From the NCBI GenBank assembly GCA_963795775.1, contig CAWCJL010000005.1:1-64000 (forward strand): a stretch of DNA of 64,000 bases, given 5' to 3'. Of this stretch, positions 18,089-26,498 are shown piece by piece; within the stretch, counting starts at the first letter, position 1; every line of letters begins with the position of its first letter. The notes under the pieces are model-generated. The model made no database searches, was not told where the DNA came from, and worked only from the letters and a program-made list of their open reading frames with translations. The DNA comes from CAWCJL01 sp963795775. Lineage in GTDB: Bacteria > Acidobacteriota > Terriglobia > Terriglobales > Acidobacteriaceae. The translations under genes were made by a program, and so were the position numbers.

Positions 18089-19186
18089 TTACCGCCGCTC
18101 GAGCGCGGTTGCAAAGGCGTCGAGCGACAACGAGCGGAGCAGGTTTCGCCGCATGCCGGATTCCACCGAGTCGAGCCCGCGCGCGGCCGCATCCAGCCAA
18201 GCGGGGGTGATGATGCCGGCCCAACGCCGCAGTTCCGGGAGCAGGTCCACGTTGCGGGCGAGCGACTCCGCGCCGGAGTGAAGCAGCAGCAGATCTTCGA
18301 GCAGCAGCGAAAGCGCGTGGAGGAGGGCAGCCGTCTTCACCTGTCCTTCGGCACCGGCGCGGTAGGCGTCCGTCATGCGGAAGAGCGCCGAGGCATCAGG
18401 ATCGCCGACCGCATTGCGCAGCATCACGATGGCATCCTGGCGGCTGGCCAGGTAGGTGTCCAGATCGAAGCCGAGAGCTCGGCCGACCGCGCCTTCGGCG
18501 AGGCGCCCAATGAGCTTGCGCTGCAGCGGTTTCAGTTCCGGGCGGCGCTCGGCGAGCAGGCTGTCGATCTCCTCCGAAGGCAGCGCACCCAGGCGGAAGT
18601 TCGCTGCGCGTGAACGGATGGTGGGCAGCAGCTCGTTCGGGTTCTCGGCCAGAAGCATGAGCGTGGCGTGTGCGGGCGGCTCTTCCAGCACCTTGAGCAG
18701 GGAATTTGCCGCTTCTTTCATGAACGCGCTGCTGGTGAAGATATAAATGGCACGCCGCGCCTCACCAGGGCGCCGGTACATGCGCTGGATGACGGTGCGC
18801 ACCTGTCCGAGCTTGATGAGCAGTTGCGGTGGATCGGGCGGAATGACCAGCAGATCCGGGTGGGTCTGGATGAGGATGCGGGTGTCTTTCTTATCGGCGT
18901 CGCGCAGCTCTTCGCGGGCGGCTACGGCCTCGGCGAGGCGTTCGTCCAGCGCCATGGAGGCGCCAATCCGGACGCAGTTGTCGCAGGCGCCGCAGAAGTC
19001 GGGCAGGCCATCGCTCAGCGGCTGCACGAGGCAGTTGACCGTCTGTGCCAGCATCAGCGCGAGCGTGTATTTGCCGGCACCGCGCGGGCCGCTCAGGATC
19101 AGGGTGGAAGGAAGGCGGCCGGCTCCTACCGCTTCGCGTAGACGGTGTACTGTAGCCTGGTTGCCGAGGAAATCACGAAAAGGCAC
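18089..19186 (-). CDS. holB: DNA polymerase III delta' subunit
   Basis: A 365-residue clamp-loader AAA+ protein. It has a Walker A-like loop GPRGAGKYT near residue 35, a cysteine cluster (C51, then CGACDNC around 65-71) typical of the zinc module of delta'/gamma subunits, and the sensor region SSAFMKEAANSLLKVLEEPPAHATL (SRC-like segment altered). The protein helps load the beta sliding clamp. The start is GTG at 19186 (PFRDFLGNQ follows). In many bacteria holB lies next to tmk; here tmk is 2.2 kb upstream on the same strand, with a P450 and an opposite-strand HdeD-like gene inserted between them. Confidence 0.88.
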   Translation of the reverse strand: MPFRDFLGNQATVHRLREAVGAGRLPSTLILSGPRGAGKYTLALMLAQTVNCLVQPLSDGLPDFCGACDNCVRIGASMALDERLAEAVAAREELRDADKKDTRILIQTHPDLLVIPPDPPQLLIKLGQVRTVIQRMYRRPGEARRAIYIFTSSAFMKEAANSLLKVLEEPPAHATLMLLAENPNELLPTIRSRAANFRLGALPSEEIDSLLAERRPELKPLQRKLIGRLAEGAVGRALGFDLDTYLASRQDAIVMLRNAVGDPDASALFRMTDAYRAGAEGQVKTAALLHALSLLLEDLLLLHSGAESLARNVDLLPELRRWAGIITPAWLDAAARGLDSVESGMRRNLLRSLSLDAFATALERR

Positions 19187-19361
19187 GTGATGAGGGTAGC
19201 AGAGCGAGGGGCGCCCGGAGCTGGGGCGAGCGCGCCCGCTCTCGGGTTCTATTTAGGCTCGCCGTATCTGCTGCATCGCGCGACGGACGGCAGCATCAGA
19301 GCAACAGTGATGCCGGGGCAAAGCCGAAGCTGCAGGCTGCCCGGGGAAGGTGGAGGCATAT

Positions 19362-19937
19362 ATGTTCCGAATGAGTGCCCTGGCAGTTCCTGCAACAGGA
19401 GGCGGACGCGGATCGTGGGTAGTGGGCGTGCTGCTTATCCTGGCCGGCCTGCTGTGTATTGTTTTGCCCTTTTTCGCCGGTGTCGCGGTGACCGGCATTG
19501 TGGGATGGCTGCTGCTGTTTGCCGCCTTCGCCCACCTGCTCTACGCGTGGTCGGCGCGCGGTGCCGGGAGTGTGATCTGGCAGATCGTGATCGGTCTCGT
19601 TTACCTGGCGGTCGCGCTGTATCTCATCTTCCACCCCGCCCGCGGGCTGCTGACGCTGACGCTGCTGCTGGCGTGCTACTTCGTGGTGGAGGGCGTGCTG
19701 GAGCTGGTGATCTATTTCCAACTGCGCCGGGTGCGCCGCTCGGGCTGGTTTCTGCTGGATGCGCTGATCACGCTGTTTCTCGGCGGATTGATCTGGGCGC
19801 ACTGGCCGTTCAGCTCGGTGTGGGCGCTGGGCACCATTGTCGGGGTGAGTCTGCTGAGCAGCGGCTTCACCCGCCTCTCCTTCGGCGGAGGCAGGACCGC
19901 ACTGCCGGCCGCAGGCTCCCCAGAGCCGCTGGTGTGA
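19362..19937 (+). CDS. HdeD-family (DUF308) membrane protein
   Basis: A 191-residue protein with six predicted membrane helices in three hairpins and the short glycine/arginine loops of the HdeD family (LLILAGLLCIVLPFFAGVAVT, LLFAAFAHLLYAW, LACYFVVEGVLELVIYF, LLDALITLFLGGLIWAHWP). In E. coli HdeD is part of acid resistance at high cell density; the biochemical role is not known. The ATG at 19362 follows GGTGGAGG by about 6 bases. It is transcribed against its neighbours holB and the P450 gene. Confidence 0.85.
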   Translation: MFRMSALAVPATGGGRGSWVVGVLLILAGLLCIVLPFFAGVAVTGIVGWLLLFAAFAHLLYAWSARGAGSVIWQIVIGLVYLAVALYLIFHPARGLLTLTLLLACYFVVEGVLELVIYFQLRRVRRSGWFLLDALITLFLGGLIWAHWPFSSVWALGTIVGVSLLSSGFTRLSFGGGRTALPAAGSPEPLV

Positions 19938-19958
19938 AGAGCGGGGCACAAGCGGCGC

Positions 19959-21398
19959 TCAGCGCGGCTGTGCGGTCATGTGGATGGGGAACTTGGGCCG
20001 GAGCGTGATCTTCGGCTGCACGTCAATGCGCTGGTCGGGCTGCAACTCGAGTCGCCAGCGCTGCGCGATGGTAGCGAGGATGAGGACGCCTTCCATCCAT
20101 GCGAAGGCTTCGCCGATACACTGGCGTCCGCCGCCGCCGAAAGGGAAGTAGGCGAAGCGCGGGCGGCTGGCCTTGCGCTCGGGGGTAAAGCGTTCCGGGT
20201 CGAAGCGCAGGGGGTCCGGGAAGTACTCCGGGTCGCGCTGGATCACGTATTGGCTGAAGAAGAAGTAGGTTTCCGCCGGAAAGTGGTACGGGCCCAGGGT
20301 GATAGGCTGGGTGGCCTGGCGCCCCATGGCCCACGCAGGCGGATAGAGCCGCATGGATTCGGCGAAGACCATCTCGGTGTAGCGCAGTTGGGGAAGGTCT
20401 GCGAGGGTGGGCAGGCGTCCGGACGGGCCGGCGCCCAGAACCTCCTCCAGTTCGCGATGGAAGCGGGCCTCCGCTTCCGGATTCTGCGCTAATAGCACCC
20501 AGGTCCAGGTGAGCGCATTGGCAACCGTCTCGTACCCGGCGAGGAAGATGGTGATGATTTCATCCCGGAGCTGCATGTCGGTCATCGCGCCTTCGCTGCC
20601 ACTGCTGCCGGGTGCAGCTTCTTCATCGCGGGAGGCGATCAGCATGGAGAGCAGGTCACCGGAGTCCACGCCTGCGGCGCGATGCTCCGCGATCATGCGA
20701 TGGACCACTGCATCCAGCCGGGCGCGCGCTTTGCGGAAGCGGACCAGCCCCGGCACCGGCCAGCGCAGGTACGCCTCCGCCATGGGTAGCGAGATGAGGT
20801 AGTTGTACAGCTCCATGATGGCGTTCACTTCGGTGTTGATCTGCTGCACATCGCTGGTGACGTCGGTATTAAAAAGCGTGCGCGCCACTACTTCGAGGGC
20901 GAGATGCATCATCTCGGCGCCGATATCCAGCGTCTGCCCGGGCTGCCAGCGGGCGCGCAGCGCAGCCGCGCGCTCCACCATGACAGCACCGTAGGCCGCG
21001 ACGCGCTGGCGATGAAAGGCGGGAGCGGCGATGCGGCGCTGTCGCCTGTGAAACTCGCCCTCGCTGGTGATCAGCCCTTCGCCGAGCAGGATTTTCATGC
21101 GGCGCTGGGTCCGCTCCTTGATGAAGGCCGGCGCCTGATTGATGAGGATCTCGCGAATGAGCTCCGGGTCGTTCAGAAAGACAATGTGCTGCCAGGCGAG
21201 CTTGTAATGCGCGATGCGGCCGTAGGTCCTGGCCAGGTGCTGAAAGAGCAGGATGGGGTTCGCGGGATTGAAAAAGCGGCGCAGCAGGTAAAAGGGCAGA
21301 TTGAGCTGCAGCCCGGGAGGGAAGCGGTACGGGCCCTGCTCGATCACGATCGGCGCGACGGGATCAGGGGCAGGCTCGGGCTGGGGTGCGGTGGCCAT
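19959..21398 (-). CDS. Cytochrome P450
   Basis: A 479-residue heme monooxygenase. Visible P450 marks: I-helix oxygen-binding segment FLAGYETVANAL (AGxET), the K-helix ExxR (ESMR), the PERF segment, and the heme-binding FGGGGRQCIG with the axial Cys near residue 427. There is no signal anchor, so it is probably soluble or peripheral. The sequence type is close to the CYP4/CYP102-like bacterial group (inference); the substrate is unknown. It starts only 7 bp after the tmk stop codon on the same strand, so the two are probably co-transcribed. No ferredoxin or reductase is adjacent. Confidence 0.93.
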   Translation of the reverse strand: MATAPQPEPAPDPVAPIVIEQGPYRFPPGLQLNLPFYLLRRFFNPANPILLFQHLARTYGRIAHYKLAWQHIVFLNDPELIREILINQAPAFIKERTQRRMKILLGEGLITSEGEFHRRQRRIAAPAFHRQRVAAYGAVMVERAAALRARWQPGQTLDIGAEMMHLALEVVARTLFNTDVTSDVQQINTEVNAIMELYNYLISLPMAEAYLRWPVPGLVRFRKARARLDAVVHRMIAEHRAAGVDSGDLLSMLIASRDEEAAPGSSGSEGAMTDMQLRDEIITIFLAGYETVANALTWTWVLLAQNPEAEARFHRELEEVLGAGPSGRLPTLADLPQLRYTEMVFAESMRLYPPAWAMGRQATQPITLGPYHFPAETYFFFSQYVIQRDPEYFPDPLRFDPERFTPERKASRPRFAYFPFGGGGRQCIGEAFAWMEGVLILATIAQRWRLELQPDQRIDVQPKITLRPKFPIHMTAQPR

Positions 21399-21404
21399 GC
21401 GGGA

Positions 21405-22076
21405 TCAGAGTGGCAAGGCGCGGCGTGCGGCCATGCGCTCTTCCACTACGGATACGATGCGGCAGTGTATTTGCTCAATCCCTGCATCGCTCTCGATTGT
21501 GACCACACGCAATGGGTCGCGCTCTGCGATGGCGCGGTACTGTTCGTACACGCGGCGGAAGAACGCTGTATCGAGCGTTTCGAAGCGGTTCTCGTCATGT
21601 CCGGTTGCGGCGGCCACGCGCTCGTTGCGCCTACGCGCGCGTGCGAGTGAGGCGTCAAAGTCGGGCAGCAGCAGAAGAGTAAGGTCTGGATCGAGGCCGC
21701 CACAGAGCGCGCGATGCAGTTCCAGCACCACACTGCTGCCAAGCTCGCGCCCGCCGCCCTGGTAGGCTTCGGTGGAATCGGTGAAGCGGTCGCAGAGCAC
21801 GACCGAGCCGGCTGCCAGCGCGGGGCGGATGACTTCCGCGATGGCCTGCGCGCGATCCGCGAACATGAGCGCCAGTTCCGCCGCGGGGGCGAGAGCGTCA
21901 TTGCGCGAGTCGAGCAGGAGGGCGCGGATGCGATCGCCGAAGACGGTGCCGCCGGGCTGGCGCGTGGCGACCACGGCCTCCCCGCGGGCGCGGAACCATT
22001 CGCCGAGCTTGCGAAGCTGTGTGGATTTGCCGGAGCCGTCGAGACCCTCAAAGGTAACGAAGAAACCCTGCGGCAT
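21405..22076 (-). CDS. tmk: Thymidylate kinase
   Basis: A 223-residue P-loop kinase that phosphorylates dTMP to dTDP. Visible: Walker A FEGLDGSGKST at residues 9-19, the TRQPGGT segment, the DRF variant of the DRY motif in CDRFTDSTEAYQG, and the LID region RARRRNERVA. The ATG at 22076 is chosen because the family begins with 'FItfEGlDGsGKsT' within eight residues of the start; the in-frame sequence upstream has no similarity to the family. The cytochrome P450 gene follows after 7 bp. Confidence 0.93.
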   Translation of the reverse strand: MPQGFFVTFEGLDGSGKSTQLRKLGEWFRARGEAVVATRQPGGTVFGDRIRALLLDSRNDALAPAAELALMFADRAQAIAEVIRPALAAGSVVLCDRFTDSTEAYQGGGRELGSSVVLELHRALCGGLDPDLTLLLLPDFDASLARARRRNERVAAATGHDENRFETLDTAFFRRVYEQYRAIAERDPLRVVTIESDAGIEQIHCRIVSVVEERMAARRALPL

Positions 22077-22237
22077 GGCGCGAGTGTACCATCGCGAGCC
22101 TGCCCATAGGGGTCGGAACCCGGCCGCCTCTTGGCAACGTAAGCACAACTTTTTCGGCCGATCCATGTTCTATGGAGGGAGAAGGGACGTGCGGCTCTCG
22201 CTGCGCAGGCCTCTTCCAGGAAAGGACCAAACTCCCC

Positions 22238-22753
22238 ATGAATGTGCGGAAACTTCAATTTTTCTTGTGGCTGGCACTCGGCTTTGTGTTCGTTGCCGGC
22301 ATCCCTGGCCTGGCTCTGCCGGCCGGTGCCGGAGAGCATCCGGAGTACGTCCGGGCGCTGTCGGAACTGCGCTACGCGCGCGCGTGCCTGGACCGGATTT
22401 CGTATCCGCCGGTGGTGCAGGATCAGAACGAGGCCATCCACAAGATCAATGCCGCGATCGGCGACATCAAGCAGGCGTCTGCCGATGACCGGCAGGACAC
22501 GGACGACCATCCGCCGGTGGACACCAGCAAGCGGCCCCATGAGCGGTTCCAGGATGCGCTGGCAGCGTTGAATCGCGCATACGGCGAGATTAATCGCGCC
22601 GAAGACACGCCGAAGTCGCGCCAGTTCAAGCAGTGGGCGTTGCGCGATATCGATGCGGCGCGCAGCACGACTCAGCATGCGCTGAGCACGGCCAAGTGGG
22701 AGTACGACGAGAAGCACGAGACGCAAGGGACGACGGGCGCCCGGAAACACTGA
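22238..22753 (+). CDS. Exported helical hypothetical protein
   Basis: A 171-residue protein with a signal peptide (FFLWLALGFVFVAGIPGLALPAGAG) and a mature part predicted to be mostly alpha-helical, rich in charged residues, with repeated helical heptads (YVRALSELRYARACLDRI, AIHKINAAIGDIKQAS, FQDALAALNRAYGEINRAE, ALRDIDAARSTTQHAL). No enzymatic motif or named family recognised. It would fold as a periplasmic helical bundle. It is divergent from tmk, and a hairpin terminator follows at 22776. Confidence 0.7.
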   Translation: MNVRKLQFFLWLALGFVFVAGIPGLALPAGAGEHPEYVRALSELRYARACLDRISYPPVVQDQNEAIHKINAAIGDIKQASADDRQDTDDHPPVDTSKRPHERFQDALAALNRAYGEINRAEDTPKSRQFKQWALRDIDAARSTTQHALSTAKWEYDEKHETQGTTGARKH

Positions 22754-22775
22754 TGCGGTCTCGAAGCTGAGCCAT

Positions 22776-22800
22776 GGCAGGCCGGCGGGCCTGCCTGTTT
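22776..22800 (+). terminator. Hairpin terminator between the exported protein gene and recJ
   Basis: GGCAGGCC (22776-22783) pairs with GGCCTGCC (22788-22795) over a four-base loop, followed by TGTTT. It sits between two convergent genes. Confidence 0.65.
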
Positions 22801-22805
22801 GCCAT

Positions 22806-24588
22806 TTAGCGAGCCGGCCGGAGGTCGACGATTTCCAGTTCCAGGCCGCCGAAATCGGGATGCGTGTTTTCGCGCAGGCGAAAGGCCAGATCGATACGGG
22901 AGCCCTCGGCAAGCGACAGACCGGAGATGCGCTCCGCCCAGCGCCAGCCTAAGGCGGAGAAGCCCGGCTGCCGTGCCCCGGCCGAAACACGGAGTCGCAC
23001 GTGTGCGCCTTTGAGGATCAGCGGCGGCGCGGCGAGCATGAGACCGGCCGCCACGAAGACCGGCTCCGGGTTGCCCATGCCAAAGGGCTCAAGCTGTCGC
23101 AGAAGGTTGAAGAAGGCGGGCGTAATCTCACCGAGTGGAAGCTGGGCGTCACAGGCCAGCGTGCGGGTGAGCAGCTTTTCCGTGAGCGTGGCCGCGCCAT
23201 GGAGCGCGAGGCGCTCTCGCAGATTCCGGTACGGACTCCGAGGGAAGCGAAAAACCGACCGCCTGCGCGTGGCCACCGAAGCGCGTGAACAGGTCGCGGC
23301 AGGTTTCCAAAGCATCGAGCAGGTGAAAGCCGGGGATAGAGCGCCCGGAGCCGTGGGCTTCTCCATTTTCGTGCGCCACCACCAGCGCCGGTCGATGTGC
23401 CCGCTCCACCACTCGCGAAGCGACTATGCCCAGTATTCCGCGATGCCACTGTTCCCCATCAATAACCAGGCAGCGCGCGCCGGGCAGTCCCATCTGTGCG
23501 TCCACCCCGGCATCGATCTGCTGCAGCACGCTGGCCTCGGCGGCGCGGCGCTCCGTATTCAGGCGATCCAGCTTTTCGGCCAGCAGGCGGGCGCGCGCGT
23601 CGTCCCGCGTGGTAAAGAGCTCGACTACATCCGAGGCCACGTCCATGCGCCCGGCTGCGTTAATGCGGGGCGCCAGTCGAAAGGCAATCTCTGTCGCGGT
23701 GAGCGTACCGGCGCCCGGCTGCAACTCGGAGACCGCCATGAGCGAACGCAGGCCGGGGCTGGCCAGACGGCGAAGCTCACGGATGCCCAGGCTGACGATC
23801 GCGCGATTCTCGTCCAGTAAAGGCACCGCATCCGCGACCGTGGCGATGGCCAGCATTTTCAGAAAGGACGGCAGCAGCTTTTCGCGCGCGCGTACAGGGT
23901 CGTGTGCCTCGAGCAGCGCCTGCGCCAGCTTGAACGCAACCGCGGCACCGCAAAGGTGCTTGCATGGATAGTCACAGTCCTGCTGGTTGGGATTGAGGAT
24001 GGCGAGCGCGTGGGGCAGGGAGCGGCCCGCGTCCGGCAGGTGGTGGTCGGTGATGATCAGATCCAGCCCGTGCCGCCGCGCCTCTTCGCTGGCGGCAAAA
24101 GCGCGTATGCCGGTATCCACGCTGATGACGAGACGAACACCGTCGGCCGCCGCGCCGGCGAGCACTTCGGGCTGCATGCCGTAGCCATCACGCAGCCGGT
24201 GCGGAATGTGATACCGTACCCGGCCGCCGAGGCGTTCGATGGCGGTCTTGAGCAGGACCACCGCGGTCGTGCCGTCTACGTCGTAATCGCCATAGAGAAG
24301 GATCGGCTCGGCGTGGCGGATGGCGGCCTGGATGCGCTCGACGGCCGCATACATGCCACGAATGCGGTAAGGGTCATGAAGATGGCTGAGGTCGGGCTGG
24401 AGGAAACGATTGGCCTCCGCAGCCGTACGCAGGCCACGCGTAAACAGCAGCTCCGCCAACGGACGGGGCAGTCCGGTAGCTAGTGCGAACTGGTCTATGG
24501 CCGTGGGATCGGGCTCAGGCAGCGTCCAGACCGGGTAGACGGGAGCCGTCGTGCCAGCCTGCCGCGGGTCCGCAGCTACCGTGCTCAC
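22806..24588 (-). CDS. recJ: Single-stranded-DNA exonuclease RecJ; frameshift at about 23223
   Basis: RecJ is a 5'-3' ssDNA exonuclease of recombination and mismatch repair. The first frame (from GTG 24588) carries the DHH domain: LLYGDYDVDGTTA, VISVDTGI, LIITDHHLPD, AAVAFKLAQ, and then DHHA1 with GILGIVASRVVERAHRPALVV, GSGRSI and FGGHAQAVGF. Just after LPSESVPE the reading must skip one base (plus-strand A at 23223) and continues as LRERLALHGAATL..., LEPFGMGNPEPVF and the OB-fold to the stop at 22806. Joined, it is 593 residues, the normal RecJ length. Either a single-base insertion has broken the gene or the sequence has an error. The start codon overlaps the stop of the upstream gene (GTGA). 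Confidence 0.88.
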
Positions 24589-25052
24589 TCTTCGTCCGGG
24601 TCCTCGTCGAGAACGATCTCGCTGAGGTCCTCAAGCGATTCGAGCAGGTGCTGGTAGCGGTCGTACCACTCGGTCGAGGTTTCATGCAGAAACATTACGC
24701 CGCCCTGCGCGAAACCAAGCTGGATAAAGCCGGTCTTGCCCACGTAGTTCACCAGGTATTCGGCCTCTTCGAGATCGGGTACCTCGTCGGGGAAGTTGAG
24801 CTCGCGCAACTCCTCCATCAGCGAGGTGAGGTCTTCCTTCTCGAGCGTGATGTCGCTCATCGTGATGAAAGGGACGGCGGCGGCCTTCGCCATCTCGACG
24901 AAATCCTTCCAGCTATCCGGGTTGCCTTCGTCTTCCCAAAGCACGGAAGGAACGCCGTCCATCACGAATCCGGGCAGGCGGCGCAGGCCGTGGCCGGCGG
25001 TGAAGGCAATCATGTCGTCTTTGAGCGAATGCAGATTATCCGAGGGCATCAT
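24585..25052 (-). CDS. Acidic conserved-looking hypothetical protein upstream of recJ
   Basis: A 155-residue, acidic protein with mixed alpha/beta predicted structure (FITMSDITLEKEDLTSLMEELRELNF, VPDLEEAEYLVNYVGKTGFIQLGF) and a very acidic C-terminus (EIVLDEDPDEE). No signal peptide or membrane segment. I do not recognise a named family. Its stop overlaps the recJ GTG start by four bases, so translation of the two is probably coupled; a role near DNA repair is only a guess from that position. Confidence 0.7.
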   Translation of the reverse strand: MMPSDNLHSLKDDMIAFTAGHGLRRLPGFVMDGVPSVLWEDEGNPDSWKDFVEMAKAAAVPFITMSDITLEKEDLTSLMEELRELNFPDEVPDLEEAEYLVNYVGKTGFIQLGFAQGGVMFLHETSTEWYDRYQHLLESLEDLSEIVLDEDPDEE

Positions 25053-25155
25053 GAACTCCCTATTCTCGCAGATTGCGTCAAGGGGCGGTACCGGGCGGCG
25101 GAACGCGTTTCAGTCCGCTTCCATTTACGATAGAGAAAAGGGCCGGGAGCGAGTA

Positions 25156-25569
25156 TTGAGCAACTTTGAACACCACATTTTCGTTTGTAACAACCAGCGG
25201 GAACCTGGCAGCGCCCGCGGCTGCTGTGCGCCGGAGGGAAAGAGCGAGCTGCACGGACGCTTGAAGGATCTGGTTGCCGAGGCCGGGCTGAAGGCCCGCG
25301 TACGCGCCAACAAGGCAGGCTGCCTGGACCAGTGCGAGCACGGTCCGGTGATCGTCGTGTACCCGGAGCAGGTCTGGTACGGTGGCGTGGGCGTGGACGA
25401 CCTCGAGGAGATCGTGCGCGAGCATATCGTTGGGGGACGGCCGGTGGAGCGATTGCGGCTGCCGGATGCATGCGTAAACACGGCGGCTTGCCCCCACAAA
25501 CCCCGGCCGCGCACAGTGCTTTCCGGCGCGAGTATGGAGTGCCAGCCGGCCAGCATCAATATGCTATAG
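25156..25569 (+). CDS. Thioredoxin-like [2Fe-2S] ferredoxin
   Basis: A 137-residue protein with the pattern of thioredoxin-fold [2Fe-2S] ferredoxins: HHIFVCNNQR near the start, GCC at about 22-24, then KAGCLDQCEHGPVIVVYPEQVWYGGV with two more cysteines. Such proteins carry one [2Fe-2S] cluster, as in the NuoE C-terminal domain or the shethna-type ferredoxins. No ATG lies before the conserved N-terminus; a TTG at 25156, about 6 bases after GGGAG, is the best start. The last 40 residues contain further cysteines and lie outside the conserved domain. DUF507 genes follow 15 bp downstream, so an operon is likely. Confidence 0.8.
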   Translation: MSNFEHHIFVCNNQREPGSARGCCAPEGKSELHGRLKDLVAEAGLKARVRANKAGCLDQCEHGPVIVVYPEQVWYGGVGVDDLEEIVREHIVGGRPVERLRLPDACVNTAACPHKPRPRTVLSGASMECQPASINML

Positions 25570-25584
25570 TCCGATGGAGAATCG

Positions 25585-25863
25585 ATGATCTTTTCGACGG
25601 AATATGTAGGTTATCTGGCGCGGCAAACGGTCCGACATCTGCTGGAAACGAAGATGATTGCGACCACCAAGCCGGCCGTGCTCAATGAGCGCGTGGCCGC
25701 CGGGCTGATTGACGAGCTGAAGCTGGAAGACCGCATTAATGAAGAGGTCCGGCTCATTCTGGATACTTACCAGGAAGAAATGCGGCGCACGGGCGCGAGC
25801 TATCCCGATATGTTCAAGAAGGTGAAGACCGAGCTCGCCCGCAAGTACAAGGCGGTGCTGTGA
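25585..25863 (+). CDS. DUF507 family protein (first)
   Basis: A 92-residue cytosolic protein of the DUF507 type, predicted entirely helical. It shows the family pattern of an N-terminal strand/helix (FSTEYVGYLARQTVRHLLE) and a charged middle (DELKLEDRINEEVRLILDTYQEEMRRTG) ending in KVKTELARKYKAVL. The biochemical role of DUF507 is unknown. Its stop codon overlaps the GTG start of a second DUF507 gene. Confidence 0.85.
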   Translation: MIFSTEYVGYLARQTVRHLLETKMIATTKPAVLNERVAAGLIDELKLEDRINEEVRLILDTYQEEMRRTGASYPDMFKKVKTELARKYKAVL

Positions 25864-26135
25864 GGATTTCGCGCGACAAACTGAACAAGCTGGCGCACGT
25901 GGTGGCCGATACGCTTGCCGACACGGACGAATGCGAGTTTCACGAAGATCGCAACACCATCCGCCAGGAAGCGCGCAAGGCGCTGGAACGGCTGCTGACG
26001 GAGGAACTGCGCATCGATACCGCGGCGCGGCAGAAGATCTCGTCACAGCGCAAGATCATCCTGGAAGGCAGCCAGGAGTGGGATATTTTGTACCGCAAGT
26101 ACTACAACGAAGAAGTGAAGAAGCTCGGGCTGTAG
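25860..26135 (+). CDS. DUF507 family protein (second)
   Basis: A 91-residue paralogue of the preceding gene: RISRDKLNKLAHVVADTL at the N-terminus and SQRKIILEGSQEWDILYRKYYNEEVKKLG at the C-terminus, which is the DUF507 tail. It starts with GTG at 25860 in a four-base GTGA overlap with the upstream stop, which indicates translational coupling and probably a heterodimer (inference). Confidence 0.88.
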   Translation: MRISRDKLNKLAHVVADTLADTDECEFHEDRNTIRQEARKALERLLTEELRIDTAARQKISSQRKIILEGSQEWDILYRKYYNEEVKKLGL

Positions 26136-26253
26136 GCTGGGCCGCCGTGCGGTTTACACGGCTGCGCACTCGATTGGGGCGGCATGGGCGTGCTTCGCAA
26201 TCGGCTGGAACTTTGATAAAGTTGACGCAGTGGATGCCCCGTCCACTTCCGGT

Positions 26254-26328
26254 GGCGCTATCGTCTAGGGGTTAGGACGTGAGATTCTCAATCTTAAAAC
26301 ACGGGTTCGATTCCCGTTAGCGCTACCA
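26254..26328 (+). tRNA. tRNA-Glu (CTC anticodon)
   Basis: The sequence folds as a tRNA: acceptor GGCGCTA (26254-26260) with TAGCGCT (26318-26324, one G-U pair), D arm with GGTTA, anticodon stem TGAGA/TCTTA with loop TTCTCAA, anticodon CTC at 26287-26289, four-base variable region, T arm ACGGG-TTCGATT-CCCGT, and an encoded CCA at 26326-26328. The CGTCTAG D-arm start and overall form match bacterial tRNA-Glu. Confidence 0.95.
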
Positions 26329-26498
26329 ACTTACTAGAATCCACTTAGCCGATCGCAGAAATCTCTCCGCTCTCTCTATATTGACCTGAAGTGCGAATTG
26401 TTTTCATGCGGAAATGCATTCGTGTGCGCGTGCATTCGCAGGACACATTCAAACAGGGCCGCCGGATCGGAGCGTTTGCGCCGCGGAAGGGAGAGTGA

